This document shows positions 1 to 16,010 of a stretch of 64,000 nucleotides of DNA, piece by piece. The notes beneath the pieces are model-generated. The model was not told where the DNA came from. It saw nothing but the letters and a program-made list of their open reading frames with translations, and did not search any database. The position numbers and the translations under genes were made by a program. Numbering within the stretch: position 1 is the first letter of the stretch; each line of letters opens with the position of its first letter. The DNA is from Actinostola sp. cb2023 (lineage: Eukaryota > Cnidaria > Anthozoa > Actiniaria > Actinostolidae). The DNA lies in assembly GCA_033675265.1 (NCBI GenBank), contig JAUJYZ010001553.1:124001-188000 (forward strand), given 5' to 3'.

Positions 1-364
1 AGCGGTTTGGGTTATGGAAACTAGCCTTTACTTCATCGAACAGCTCTTGTAGTTCATTGTTTTCTCACTAATCGATTCGATTATCTTGGTGAAATGTAAA
101 AAAGTTTAAAACTAATAAACTGAACTATTAACATTATTCAAAAACTTATCAGATTTTTCGCCTATTTATAAAGTCTTTTTATCAAACTTGAGTTAATGGA
201 AGGTTCTTGAGGGGGAATGGGGAGGAGGAGTAAAACTCCAAACATCCTTGCGGTATAAACCTTTTCCCCTTGGCTCAGTGTTCAGTCAAACCTCGTAATA
301 AATGACTTCAAGAGTTGCGCTTCATAGCACATCTGAACTGACTGAACTGGGTGCACTGATTGGT

Positions 365-3179
365 TCATAGGACATCTGAACTGTCATCGTGTTCGTAGCC
401 TTCGTTCTTGGGTGCACTGACTGGTTTGACGTGTCCTGAGCCTTTGGGTGCGTTAATTTCCTCGTTGCCATCGCAACAAAATAATTGACTCAGGCCTTTT
501 CTAAAGTCCTTAATGAGAAGGGCGTAAAGGAAAGGATTGATGATCGAGTTGAAGTAGTGCAGAAACTTGGTGGCGTAGATATAATGATGGGACATGATCA
601 CCTTGGAGTTGAAGTGAAAGATGTAGTTGATGGCTTGGAACGGGATCCAGCAAGCAATGAAGATAACGCTTGCCAAAAGTAACGTGGTGGCAAGTCGTTT
701 TTCTTTCTGCTCTCTGGTATTTAGTGTAGACGAAGGACTTATACAGCATAGCTTGATAGAGATGATGGCGTAGCACACAAATGTAATGAGCAGCGATAAA
801 GACAAAAGAACCTAAAATACAAATCTACAATTATGGTAGTCTAAACGATAATTTATCAATTAATGATTTTATTATCAATTAATCAATGAACCAATCAATC
901 AATCCATCCATCAATCAACCAACCAATCCATCAATCCATCAACCAATTCATCAATCAATCAGTCAACCAATCCATCCATCAACCAATCAAACAGTCAACC
1001 GATCCATCAATCAACCATTCCATCAATCAATCAGTCAACCGATCCATCAATCAATCAACCGAACCATCAACCAATCCATCAACCAATCTATCCATCCATC
1101 AATCAACCAATCCATCAACCAATCTATCCATCCATCCATCAACCAATCCATCCATCAAACAATCCATCAACTAATCCATCAATCAACCAATTAATCCATC
1201 AATCAGTCAACCAATCCATCCATCAATCAACCTATCAATCAGTCAACCAATCCATCAATCAACCATTCCATCAAACAATCAGTCAACCGATCTATCCATC
1301 CATCAACCAACCGATCCATCAACCAATCTATCCATCCATCAATCAACCAATCCGTCAACCAATCCATCATCCAATCTATCCATCCATCAACCAATATATC
1401 CATCCATCAATCAATCAACCAATCCATCAACCAATCCATCAACCAATCTATCCATCCATTAATCAACCAATTCATGTGCTCCTAGACAACACATCGACCC
1501 AAAATGAAAACTAAAAGCCAAAGTAGCGTTCTGATAGTTTCACGAAGGAAACTCGATTTTTTTGCTTGTGCGCATGCCCGAACTGAAAACAATACCAGTT
1601 CTCATATATAACGTTGCTTAGTAACTATTGCTTACCATGATAAAAATAAACATTCCAGACCAAGCTTCTTTGGTGGTAAATCGTACGAGGAAAAACAGAC
1701 TTGTTAAAAGAGCCAGTAACCACGTGATGATAATAGTACAAACATACGATAACTGTAAAACAAAACGGTACGAGTGAGTAGATACCGTAATAATAGTATA
1801 ATATTGCGTTACCAAAATATAATATTGCGTTACCAAAATATAATATTGCGTTACCAAAATATAATATTGCGCTACCAAATTATAATATTGCGTTACCAAA
1901 ATATAATATTGCGTTACCAAAATATAATATTGCGTTACCAAAATATAACATTGCGCTACCAAAATATAATATTGCGTTGTCATAATATAGTATTGCGTTA
2001 CCATAGGATAATATTGCGTTATCATAATATAGTATTGCGTTACCAAAATATAATATTGCGTTATCATAAAATAGTACTAGTATTGCGTTACCATAGGATA
2101 ATATTGCGCTACCATAATATAGTATTGCGTTACCATAGGTTAATATTGCGTTAATGTTATATTGCGTTACCATAGAGTGATTCCAATAAACCTGGGCATT
2201 ACTAACTACACCAATACACACTATTAGACACTCACTCTTTTGCTTTCTTTTGTTCCTTTGCGTCTAATCAGCTAATTAGTAGTGCCCAGGTTTATTGGAA
2301 TCACTCTAATAAAATATTGCGTTACGATAACATAATATTACGTTACCATAATATAATATTGCGTTACCATAATAAAATATTGCGTTACCATAATATAATA
2401 TTGCGTTACATAATGAAATATTGCGTCCCCATAATATAATAATAATAATATTGCGTTACCATAATATAATATAATAATAATAATATTGCGTCACCATAAT
2501 ATAATATAATAATAATAATATTGCGTCACCATAATATAATATAATAATAATAATATTGCGTCACCATAATATAATATAATAATAATAATATTGCGTCACC
2601 ATAATATAATATAATAATAATAATATTGCGTCACCATAATATAATATAATAATAATAATATTGCGTCACCATAATATAATATAATAATAATAATATTGCG
2701 TTACCATAATATTTCGTTACCATAATATAATATTATATTGCCATAGTATAATGTGCAGTATTCATTATTCTTATAATGCAATCATTTTTATGCAAAATTG
2801 TTTTAAAAAACGTACGGTTGATTCCATTTGATGTATCCATGGTAACATTACAGCGATCAGTCTTTCGAAAGCGATGGCCGTGAGAGAGTAGATCGAGGCA
2901 TATGATGTGAAGATCTCGACCATGGTTTGCGCAGTGATTACGTTGGGATGGCTGATTGGCCATTGTTGATAGAATCCACCTAATACGTAGATGAACATAG
3001 GAGCAGCTATGGCTCCAACCAGGAAGTCAGCGATAGCCAAGCTCAGTAGTAAATAGAAAAAACGCTTGTGTAGATGTGAACTGTTAATGATAACGGCAGC
3101 AGCGATGCCATTGACAGCCACAGCGAGGAACGCCTCGACGCCATACACTATGCACCAGCCGCGTATTTCAGGCCAGACA
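365..3179 (-). CDS. Receptor 1: class A GPCR in three coding exons, 5' exon missing
   Basis: Orphan rhodopsin-like receptor of the plasma membrane, rebuilt from three exons: A 3179-2816 (TM1-TM3), B 1752-1636 (TM4 and second extracellular loop) and C 811-365 (TM5-TM7, tail, stop). Seen directly: donors GTACGT (2815-2810) and GTAAGC (1635-1630), pyrimidine-rich acceptors ending AG at 1754-1753 and 813-812, both introns phase 0, and a joined frame that gives seven continuous hydrophobic segments aligning with the neighbouring receptors. Motifs: WCIVYG and VAVNG in TM1, LAIAD in TM2, FER after TM3, CWIPF in TM6, NPFLY in TM7. There is no TM3 cysteine and no Cys pair in the third extracellular loop, unlike four of its paralogues. 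Exon A has an acceptor at 3181-3180 and no in-frame ATG upstream of TM1 (an in-frame TAA lies at 3223-3221), so the start codon must be in an unfound upstream exon, perhaps beyond the 12.7-kb satellite. The ligand is unknown. Confidence 0.85.
872..1475. repeat. Tetranucleotide-based tandem array (CAAT/CATC/CAAC) in receptor 1 intron
   Basis: About 600 bp of degenerate ATCAATCAACCAATCC-like units built from CAAT, CATC and CAAC tetramers. It fills most of the intron between exons B and C (1635-812) of receptor 1. The open frame across it (poly Asn-Gln-Ser-Ile-His) reflects the repeat and is not a gene. Confidence 0.9.
1796..2172. repeat. 21-bp minisatellite in receptor 1 intron A/B
   Basis: Units of about 21 bp containing ATATTGCGTTACC, with copies varying at a few sites (CAAAATA, CATAATA, CATAGGA). 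The array lies inside the 1063-bp intron between exons A and B of receptor 1. It is interrupted by a TA-flanked MITE at 2175-2306 and continues on the other side. Confidence 0.9.
2175..2306. mobile_element. TA-flanked MITE (GAGTG...CACTC termini), copy 1
   Basis: A 132-bp element with inverted arms of about 33 bp (2175-2207 and about 2274-2306, roughly two mismatches) around an AT-rich middle. TA is duplicated at 2173-2174 and 2307-2308. Removing the element plus one TA restores GCGTTACCATAATAAAATAT, which occurs intact a few units further on (about 2363-2382), so insertion into the array is directly visible. Termini and the TA target duplication match the copies at 28122 and 38835. This fits a non-autonomous Tc1/mariner (Stowaway-like) element; no coding capacity. 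Confidence 0.85.
2309..2748. repeat. Continuation of the TTGCG array, expanding to 35-bp units
   Basis: Same TTGCGT(C/T)ACCATAAT core as the array left of the MITE. From about 2440 the units carry an added (TAA)n block, giving a regular 35-bp period (TTGCG at 2486, 2521 and onward). A trinucleotide expansion inside the parent unit appears to have been amplified with it. Still inside the receptor 1 A/B intron. Confidence 0.88.
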
Positions 3180-3354
3180 CTATTACAGGAATAAGACAGT
3201 GTTAATACATTAACAAGCAATTATCGACAACCTATATAATAATTAGATTTAATAGCCTTCTCTAAGGGGTATACTGCTATTATGGCCCATGTCAAACAGT
3301 AGATAATTTGGCGGTCGATTTTTTATCTGACTTGATTCGGCACATCAGCGCTAC

Positions 3355-6300
3355 ACCGATGATGATGATGACCGATAGATGATGATGACCGATAGATGAT
3401 GATGACCGATAGACGATGATGACCGATAGATGATGATGACCGATAGATGATGATGACCGTTAGATGATGATGACCGATAGATGATGATGACCGATAGATG
3501 ATGATGACCGATAGATGATGATGACCGATAGATGATGATGACCGATAGATGATGATGACCGATAGATGATGATGACCGATAGATGATGATGACCGATAGA
3601 TGATGATGACCGATAGATGATGATGACCGATAGATGATGATGACCGATAGATGATGATGACCGATAGATGATGATGACCGATAGATGATGATGACCGATA
3701 GATGATGATGACCGATAGATGATGATGACCGATAGATGATGATGACCGATAGATGATGATGACCGATAGATGATGATGACCGATAGATGATGATGACCGA
3801 TAGATGATGATGACCGATAGATGATGATGACCGATAGATGATGATGACCGATGATGACCGATGATGACCGATAGATGATGATGATGATGATGATGATGAC
3901 CGATCGATGATGATGACCGATAGATGATGATGACCGATAGATGATGATGACCGATAGATGATGATGACCGATAGATGATGATGACCGATGATGACCGATA
4001 GATGATGATGACCGATAGATGATGATGACCGATGATGACCGATAGATGATGATGACCGATGATGATGACCGATAGACGATGATGATGACCGATAGATGAT
4101 GATGACCGATGATGATGATGACCGATGATGATGATGACCGATAGATGATGATGACCGATAGATGATGATGACCGATAGATGATGATGACCGATAGATAGA
4201 TGATGACCGATAGATGATGATGACCGATAGATGATGATGACCGATAGATGATGATGACCGATAGATGATGATGACCGATAGATGATGATGACCGATAGAT
4301 GATGATGACCGATAGATGATGATGACCGATAGATGATGATGACCGATAGATGATGATGACCGATAGATGATGATGACCGATAGATGATGATGACCGATAG
4401 ATGATGATGACCGATGACCGATAGATGATGATGACCGATAGATGATGATGACCGATAGATGATGATGACCGATAGATGATGATGACCGATAGATGATGAT
4501 GACCGATAGATGATGATGACCGAGATGATGATGACCGACCGATGATGACCGATAGATGATGATGACCGATAGATGATGATGATGATGATGACCGATAGAT
4601 GATGATGACCGATGATGACCGATGATGATGACCGATAGATGATGATGACCGATAGATGATGATGACCGATAGATGATGATGACCGATAGATGATGATGAC
4701 CGATGATGACCGATGATGACCGATAGATGATGATGACCGATAGATGATGATGACCGATAGATGATGATGACCGATAGATGATGATGACCGATAGATGATG
4801 ATGACCGATAGATGATGATGACCGATAGATGATGATGACCGATAGATGATGATGACCGATAGATGATGATGACCGATAGATGATGATGATGATGATGACC
4901 GATAGATGATGATGACCGATAGATGATGATGACCGATAGATGATGATGACCGATGATGACCGATAGATGATGATGACCGATAGATGATGATGACCGATAG
5001 ATGATGATGACCGATAGATGATGATGATGACCGATAGATGATGATGACCGATAGATGATGATGATGATGATGACCGATAGATGATGATGACCGATAGATG
5101 ATGATGACCGATAGATGATGATGACCGATAGATGATGATGACCGATAGATGATGATGACCGATAGATGATGATGACCGATAGAGATGATGATGACCGATA
5201 GATGATGATGACCGATAGATGATGATGACCGATAGATGATGATGACCGATGATGATGATGATGACCGATGATGACCGATAGATGATGATGATGATGACCG
5301 ATAGATGATGATGACCGATAGATGATGATGACCGATGATGATGATGATGACCGATAGATGATGATGACCGATAGATGATGATGACCGATAGATGATGATG
5401 ACCGATAGATGATGATGACGATAGATGATGATGACCGATAGATGATGATGACCGAGATGATGATGATGATAGATGATGATGATGATGATGACCGATAGAT
5501 GATGATGACCGATAGATGATGATGACCGATGACCGATGATGATGACCGATAGATGATGATGACCGATATGATGATGACCGATGACCGATGATGATGATGA
5601 TGACCGATAGATGATGATGACCGATAGATGATGATGACCGATAGATGATGATGACCGATAGATGATGATGACCGATAGATGATGATGACCGATGATGACC
5701 GATAGATGATGATGACCGATAGATGATGATGACCGATAGATGATGATGACCGATAGATGATGATGACCGATGATGATGATGACCGATAGATGATGATGAC
5801 CGATAGATGATGATGACCGATAGATGATGATGACGATGATGATGATAGATGATGATGACCGATAGATGATGATGACCGATGATGATGATGACCGATGATG
5901 ACCGATGATGACCGATAGATGATGATGACCGATAGATGATGATGACCGATAGATGATGATGACCGATGATGACCGATGATGACCGATAGACCGATGATGA
6001 CCGATGACCGATGATGACCGATAGATGATGATGACCGATGATGACCGATAGATGATGATGACGATGATGATGACCGATAGATGATGATGACCGATGATGA
6101 TGACCGATGATGACCGATGATGATGATGACCGATAGATGATGATGACCGATGATGACCGATGATGATGATGACCGATGATGACCGATATGATGATGATGA
6201 CCGATGATGATGATGACCGATATGACCGATGATGATGATGACCGATAGATGATGACCGATGATGACCGATAGATGATGATGACCGATAGATGACCGATGA

Positions 6301-9300
6301 CCGATGATGACCGATGATGACCGATAGATGATGATGACCGATAGATGATGATGACCGACCGATGATGACCGATGATGATGATGACCGATAGATGATGATG
6401 ACCGATAGATGATGATGACCGATAGATGATGATGACCGATAGATGATGATGACCGATAGATGATGATGACCGATAGATGATGATGACCGATAGATGATGA
6501 TGACCGATGATGACCGATAGATGATGATGACCGATAGATGATGATGATGACCGATGATGACCGATGAGATGATGATGACCGATGATGACCGATAGATGAT
6601 GATGACCGATAGATGATGATGACCGATAGATGATGATGACCGATAGATGATGATGACCGATGATGACCGATAGATGATGACCGATAGATGATGACCGATG
6701 ATGACCGATAGATGATGATGACCGATGATGACCGATAGATGATGATGACCGATGATGATGATGATGATGACCGATAGATGATGATGACCGATGATGACCG
6801 ATAGATGATGATGACCGATGATGACCGATAGATGATGATGACCGATAGATGATGATGACCGATGATGACCGATGATGATGATGATGACCGACCGATGATG
6901 ATGACCGATAGATGATGATGACCGATAGATGATGATGACCGATAGATGATGATGACCGATAGATGATGATGACCGATAGATGATGATGACCGATAGATGA
7001 TGATGACCGATAGATGATGATGACCGATAGATGATGATGACCGATAGATGATGATGACCGATGATGACCGATAGATGATGATGACCGATAGATGATGATG
7101 ACCGATAGATGATGATGACCGATAGATGATGATGACCGATAGATGATGATGACCGATACCGATGATGATGACCGATAGATGATGATGATGATGATGACCG
7201 ATGATGACCGATGATGATGATGACCGACCGATGACCGATGATGATGACCGATGATGACCGATAGATGATGATGACCGATAGATGATGATGACCGATAGAT
7301 GATGATGACCGATAGATGACCGATGAGATGATGATGACCGATAGATGATGATGACCGATAGATGATGATGACCGATACCGATGATGATGACCGATAGATG
7401 ATGATGACCGATGATGACCGATGATGATGATGACCGATAGATGATGATGATGATGACCGATAGATGATGATGACCGATGATGACCGATAGATGATGATGA
7501 CCGATAGATGATGATGACCGATGATGACCGATAGATGATGACCGATGATGACCGATAGATGATGATGACCGATAGATGATGATGACCGATAGATGATGAT
7601 GACCGATGATGACCGATAGATGATGATGACCGATGATGATGATAGACCGATAGATGATGATGATGACCGATAGATGATGATGACCGATAGATGATGATGA
7701 CCGATAGATGATGATGACCGATGACCGATAGATGATGATGACCGATAGATGATGATGACCGATAGATGATGATGACCGATAGATGATGATGACCGATAGA
7801 TGATGATGACCGATAGATGATGATGACCGATAGATGATGATGACCGATAGATGATGACCGATAGATGACCGATGATGATGATGACCGATAGATGATGACC
7901 GATAGATGATGATGACCGATGATGACCGATAGATGATGATGACCGATGATGACCGATAGATGATGATGACCGATGATGATGATGACCGATAGATGATGAT
8001 GACCGATAGATGATGATGACCGATAGATGATGATGACCGATAGATGATGATGATGATGATGACCGATGATGATGACCGATAGATGATGATGACCGATGAT
8101 GATGATGACCGATGATGACCGATAGATGATGACCGACCGATGATGACCGATAGATGATGATGACCGATAGATGATGATGACCGATGATGATGATGACCGA
8201 TAGATGATGATGACCGATAGATGATGATGACGATAGATGATGATGACCGATAGATGATGATGACCGATAGATGATGATGACCGATAGATGATGATGACCG
8301 ATAGATGATGATGACCGATAGATGATGACCGATGATGACCGATAGATGATGATGACCGATAGATGATGATGACCGATAGATGATGATGACCGATAGATGA
8401 TGATGACCGATAGATGATGATGACCGATAGATGATGATGACCGATAGATGATGATGACCGATAGATGATGATGACCGATAGATGATGATGACCGATGATG
8501 ACCGATAGATGATGATGACCGATAGATGATGATGACCGATAGATGATGATGACCGATAGATGATGATGATGATAGATGATGATGACCGATAGATGATGAT
8601 GATAGATGATGATGATGACCGATAGATGATGATGACCGATAGATGATGATGACCGATGATGATGACCGATAGATGATGATGACCGATGATGACGATAGAT
8701 GATGATGACCGATAGATGATGACCGATAGATGATGATGACCGATAGATGATGATGACCGATAGATGATGATGACCGATGATGATCGATACCGATAGATGA
8801 TGATGACCGATAGATGATGATGACCGATAGATGATGATGACCGATAGATGATGATGATCGATAGATGATGATGACCGATAGATGATGATGACCGATAGAT
8901 GATGATGACCGATGATGACCGATAGATGATGATGACCGATAGATGATGATGATGACCGATGATGACCGATAGATGATGATGACCGATGATGACCGATAGA
9001 TGATGATGACCGATAGATGATGATGACCGATAGATGATGATGACCGATGATGATGACCGATAGATGATGACCGATAGATGATGATGATGATGATGATGAC
9101 CGATGATGATGATGACCGATGATGACCGATGATGACCGATGATGATGATGATGACCGATAGATGATGATGACCGATAGATGATGATGACCGATGATGATG
9201 ATGATAGATGATGATGACCGATGATGATGACCGATAGATGATGATGACCGATAGATGATGATGACCGATAGATGATGATGACCGATAGATGATGATGACC

Positions 9301-12300
9301 GATAGATGATGATGACCGATGATGACCGATAGATGATGATGACCGACCGATGATGACCGATAGATGATGATGACCGATAGATGATGATGACCGATAGATG
9401 ATGATGATGACCGATGATGACCGATGATGATGATGACCGATGATGATGATGACCGATGATGATGACCGATGATGACCGATAGATGATGATGACCGATAGA
9501 TGATGATGACCGATGATGACCGATGATGACCGATAGATGATGATGACCGATAGATGATGATGACCGATAGATGATGATGACCGAGATGATGATGACCGAT
9601 AGATGATGATGACCGATGATGATGACCGATAGATGACCGATAGATGATGATGACCGATAGATGATGATGACCGATAGATGATGATGACCGATGATGACCG
9701 ATAGATGATGATGACCGATAGATGATGATGACCGATAGATGATGATGACCGATAGATGATGATGACCGATAGATGATGATGACCGATAGATGATGATGAC
9801 CGATGATGACCGATAGAGATGATGATGACCGATAGATGATGATGATAGATGATGATGACCGATAGATGATGATGACCGATGACCGAGATGATGATGACCG
9901 ATAGATGATGATGACCGATGATGACCGATAGATGATGATGAGATGATGATGACCCGATAGATGATGATGACCGATAGATGATGATGATGATGACCGATAG
10001 ATGATGACCGATAGATGATGATGACCGATGATGAGATGATGATGACCGATAGATGATGATGACCGATAGATGATGATGACCGATAGATGATGATGACCGA
10101 TAGATGATGATGACCGATAGATGATGATGATGACCGATAGACCGATGATGACCGATAGATGATGATGACCGATGATGACCGATAGATGATGATGACCGAC
10201 CGATGATGATGACCGATAGATGATGATGACCGATAGATGATGATGACCGATAGATGATGATGACCGATAGATGATGATGACCGATAGATGATGATGACCG
10301 ATAGATGATGATGACCGATAGATGATGATGATGATGACCGATAGATGATGATGACCGATAGATGATGATGACCGATAGATGATGATGACCGATAGATGAT
10401 GATGACCGATAGATGATGATGACCGATAGATGATGATGACCGATAGATGATGATGACCGATATGACCGATGATGATGATGATGACCGATAGATGATGATG
10501 ACCGATGATGACCGATAGATGATGATGACCGATGAGATGATGATGACCGATAGATGATGATGACCGATGATGACCGATAGATGATGATGACCGATAGATG
10601 ATGATGACCGATAGATGATGATGACCGATAGATAGATGATGATGACCGATAGATGATGATGACCGATAGATGATGATGACCGATAGATGATGATGACCGA
10701 TAGATGATGATGACCGATAGATGATGATGACCGATAGATGATGATGACCGATAGATGATGATGACCGATGATGATGATGAGATGATGATGACCGATAGAT
10801 GATGATGACCGATAGATGATGATGACCGATAGATGATGATGACCGATAGATGATGATGACCGATAGATGATGATGACCGATAGATGATGATGACCGATAG
10901 ATGATGATGACCGATAGATGATGATGACCGATGATGACCGATAGATGATGATGACCGATGATGACCGATAGATGATGATGACCGATAGATGATGATGACC
11001 GATGATGATAGATGATGATGACCGATGATGACCGATGATGATGACCGATAGATGATGATGACCGATAGATGATGATGACCGATAGATGATGATGACCGAT
11101 AGATGATGATGACCGTTAGATGATGATGACCGATAGATGATGATGACCGATAGATGATGATGACCGATAGATGATGATGACCGATAGATGATGATGACCG
11201 ATAGATGATGATGATAGATGATGATGACCGATAGATGATGATGACCGATAGATGATGATGACCGATAGATGATGATGACCGATAGATGACCGATAGATGA
11301 TGATGACCGATAGATGATGATGACCGATAGATGATGATGACCGATAGATGATGATGACCGATAGATGATGATGACCGATAGATGATGATGATGAGATGAT
11401 GATGACCGATAGATGATGATGACCGATGATGACCGATGATGACCGATGATGACCGATAGATGATGATGACCGATGATGACCGATAGATGATGATGACCGA
11501 TGATGATGATGACCGATGATGACCGATGATGATGACCGATAGATGATGATGACCGATAGAGATGATGATGATGACCGATAGATGATGATGACCGATAGAT
11601 GATGATGACCGATAGATGATGATGACCGATAGATGATGATGACCGATAGATGATGATGACCGATAGATGATGATGATCGATGATGATGACCGATGATGAC
11701 CGATAGATGATGATGACCGATAGATGATGATGACCGATAGATGATGATGACCGATGATGATCGATAGATGATGATGACCGATAGATGATGATGACCGTTA
11801 GATGATGATGACCGATAGATGATGATGATCGATAGATGATGATGACCGATAGATGATGATGACCGATAGATGATGATGACCGATAGATGATGATGACCGA
11901 TAGATGATGATGACCGATGATGACCGATAGATGATGATGACCGATGATGACCGATAGATGATGATGACCGATAGATGATGATGACCGATGATGACCGATA
12001 GATGATGATGACCGATAGATGATGATGACCGATAGATGATGATGACCGATAGATGATGATGACCGATAGATGATGATGACCGATATGATGATGATGACCG
12101 ATAGATGATGATGACCGATGATGATGACCGATAGATGATGATGACCGATAGATGATGATGACCGATAGATGATGATGACCGATGATGATGACCGATGATG
12201 ATGACCGACCGATAGATGATGATGACCGATAGATGATGATGACCGATAGATGATGATGACCGATAGATGATGATGACCGATAGATGATGATGACCGATAG

Positions 12301-15300
12301 ATGATGATGACCGATAGATGATGATGACCGATAGATGATGATGACCGATGATGACCGATAGATGATGATGACCGATAGATGATGATGACCGATAGATGAT
12401 GATGACCGATAGATGATGATGACCGATAGATGATGATGACCGATAGATGATGACCGATAGATGATGATGACCGATAGATGATGATGACCGATAGATGATG
12501 ATGACCGATAGATGATGATGACCGATGATGACCGATAGATGATGATGACCGATGATGACCGATAGATGATGATGACCGATAGATGATGATGACCGATAGA
12601 TGATGATGACCGATAGATGATGATGACCGATAGATGATGACCGATGATGACCGATGATGACCGATGATGATGATGACCGATAGATGATGATGACCGATAG
12701 ATGATGACCGATGACCGATGATGACCGATAGATGATGATGACCGATAGATGATGATGACCGATAGATGATGATGACCGATAGATGATGATGACCGATAGA
12801 TGATGATGACCGATAGATGATGATGACCGATAGATGATGATGACCGATAGATGATGATGACCGATGATGACCGATAGATGATGATGACCGATAGATGATG
12901 ATGACCGATAGATGATGATGACCGATAGATGATGACCGATGACCGATAGATGATGATGACCGATAGATGATGATGACCGATAGATGATGATGACCGATGA
13001 TGATGATGATGATGATGACCGATGATGATGATGATGACCGATAGATGATGATGACCGATAGATGATGATGACCGATAGATGATGATGACCGATAGATGAT
13101 GATGACCGATAGATGATGATGACCGATAGATGATGATGACCGATAGATGATGATGACCGATAGATAGATGATGATGACCGATAGATGATGATGACCGATG
13201 ATGACCGATAGATGATGACCGATGATGACCGATAGATGATGATGACCGATGATGACCGATAGATGATGATGACCGATAGATGATGATGACCGATAGATGA
13301 TGATGATGATGATGACCGATAGATGATGATGACCGATGAGATGATGATGACCGATAGATGATGATGACCGATAGATGATGATGACCGATAGATGATGATG
13401 ACCGATAGATGATGATGACCGATGATGATGATGATGACCGATGATGACCGATAGATGATGATGACCGATAGATGATGATGACCGATGATGATGATGATGA
13501 CCGATAGATGATGATGACCGATAGATGATGATGACCGATAGATGATGATGACCGATAGATGATGATGATGACCGATAGATGATGATGACCGATAGATGAT
13601 GATGACCGATGATGACCGATAGATGATGATGATGACCGATGATGACCGATAGATGATGATGACCGATAGATGATGATGACCGATGATGACCGATAGATGA
13701 TGATGACCGATAGATGATGATGATGATGATGACCGATAGATGATGATGACCGATAGATGATGATGACCGATAGATGATGATGACCGATAGATGATGATGA
13801 CCGATAGATGATGACCGATGATGATGATGACCGATGATGACCGATGATGATGATGATGACCGATGATGATGACCGATGATGACCGATAGATGATGATGAC
13901 CGATGATGATGACCGATAGATGATGATGACCGATAGATGATGATGACCGATGATGATGATGACCGATAGATGATGATGACCGATAGATGATGACCGATAG
14001 ATGATGATGACCGATAGATAGATGATGATGACCGATGATGACCGATAGATGATGATGACCGATGATGACCGATATGATGATGATGACCGATAGATGATGA
14101 TGACCGATGATGACCGATGATGATGATAGATGATGATGACCGATGATGATGATGATGACCGATAGATGATGATGACCGATAGATGATGATGATGATGATG
14201 ACCGATGATGATGACCGATGATGACCGATAGATGATGATGACCGATGATGATGACCGATAGATGATGATGACCGATGATGACCGATGATGATGATGATGA
14301 CCGATGATGATGATGATGACCGATAGATGATGATGACCGATGATGACCGATAGATGATGATGACCGATAGATGATGACCGATAGATGATGATGACCGATA
14401 GATGATGATGACCGATAGATGATGATGACCGATAGATGATGATGACCGATAGATGATGATGACCGATAGATGATGATGACCGATAGATGATGATGACCGA
14501 TAGATGATGATGACCGATAGATGATGACCGATGACCGAGATGATGATGACCGATGATGACCGATAGATGATGATGACCGATAGATGATGATGACCGATAG
14601 ATGATGATGACCGATAGATGATGATGACCGATAGATGATGATGACCGATGATGACCGATGATGATGACCGATGATGACCGATAGATGATGATGACCGATG
14701 ATGACCGATAGATGATGATGACCGATAGATGATGATGACCGATAGATGATGATGACCGATGATGACCGATAGATGATGATGACCGATAGATGATGATGAC
14801 CGATAGATGATGATGATGACCGATAGATGATGATGACCGATAAATGATGATGACCGATAGATGATGATGACCGATAGATGATGATGACCGATAGATGATG
14901 ATGACCGATAGATGATGATGACCGATGATGACCGATAGATGATGATGACCGATGATGACCGATAGATGATGATGACCGATGATGACCGATAGATGATGAT
15001 GACCGATAGATGATGATGACCGATGATGACCGATAGATGATGATGACCGATAGATGATGATGACCGATGATGACCGATAGATGATGATGACCGATGATGA
15101 CCGATAGATGATGATGACCGATAGATGATGATGACCGATGATGACCGATAGATGATGATGACCGATGATGACCGATAGATGATGATGACCGATAGATGAT
15201 GATGACCGATGATGACCGATAGATGATGATGACCGATGATGACCGATAGATGACGATGACCGATAGATGATGATGACCGATGATGACCGATAGATGATGA

Positions 15301-16010
15301 TGACCGATAGATGATGATGACCGATGATGACCGATAGATGATGATGACCGATGATGACCGATAGATGATGATGACCGATAGATGATGATGACCGATGATG
15401 ACCGATAGATGATGATGACCGATGATGACCGATAGATGATGATGACCGATAGATGATGATGACCGATGATGACCGATAGATGATGATGACCGATAGATGA
15501 TGATGACCGATGATGACCGATAGATGATGATGACCGATAGATGATGATGACCGATGATGACCGATAGATGATGATGACCGATGATGACCGATAGATGATG
15601 ATGACCGATGATGACCGATAGATGATGATGACCGATAGATGACCGATAGATGATGATGACCGATAGATGATGATGACCGATAGATGATGATGACCGATGA
15701 TGACCGATAGATGATGATGACCGATAGATGATGATGACCGATAGATGATGATGACCGATGATGATCGATAGATGATGATGACCGATAGATGATGATGACC
15801 GATAGATGATGATGACCGATGATGATCGATAGATGATGATGACCGATAGATGATGATGACCGATAGATGATGATGACCGATAGATGATGATGACCGATAG
15901 ATGATGATGACCGATAGATGATGATGACCGATAGATGATGATGACCGATAGATGATGATGACCGATAGATGATGATGACCGATAGATGATGATGACCGAT
16001 AGATGATGAT
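3355..16010. repeat. 12.7-kb satellite of 17-bp units (ACCGATAGATGATGATG)
   Basis: A nearly pure array of a 17-bp unit and derivatives that lose ATAG or gain or lose ATG triplets; hundreds of copies. On the minus strand no frame contains a stop: the unit length is not a multiple of three, so every frame cycles through the same three offsets, all stop-free. That explains a continuous open frame of about 4,230 codons (Ser/Ile/His-rich), which I do not regard as a gene. The array begins about 175 bp upstream of exon A of receptor 1, so it is either upstream of that gene or inside its 5' intron. Edges are relatively regular; the middle (about 5.2-9.9 kb) is the most scrambled. Confidence 0.97.

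Noticed and set aside
886..1194. Asn/Gln/Ser/Ile-rich open frame
   Set aside because: Tetranucleotide repeat inside an intron of receptor 1, on the opposite strand.
3270..3291. Candidate first exon of receptor 1: an ATG on the minus strand at 3291 followed by a donor-like GTATAC
   Set aside because: Joining it to the acceptor at 3180 puts exon A out of frame, so it cannot be the start exon as drawn.
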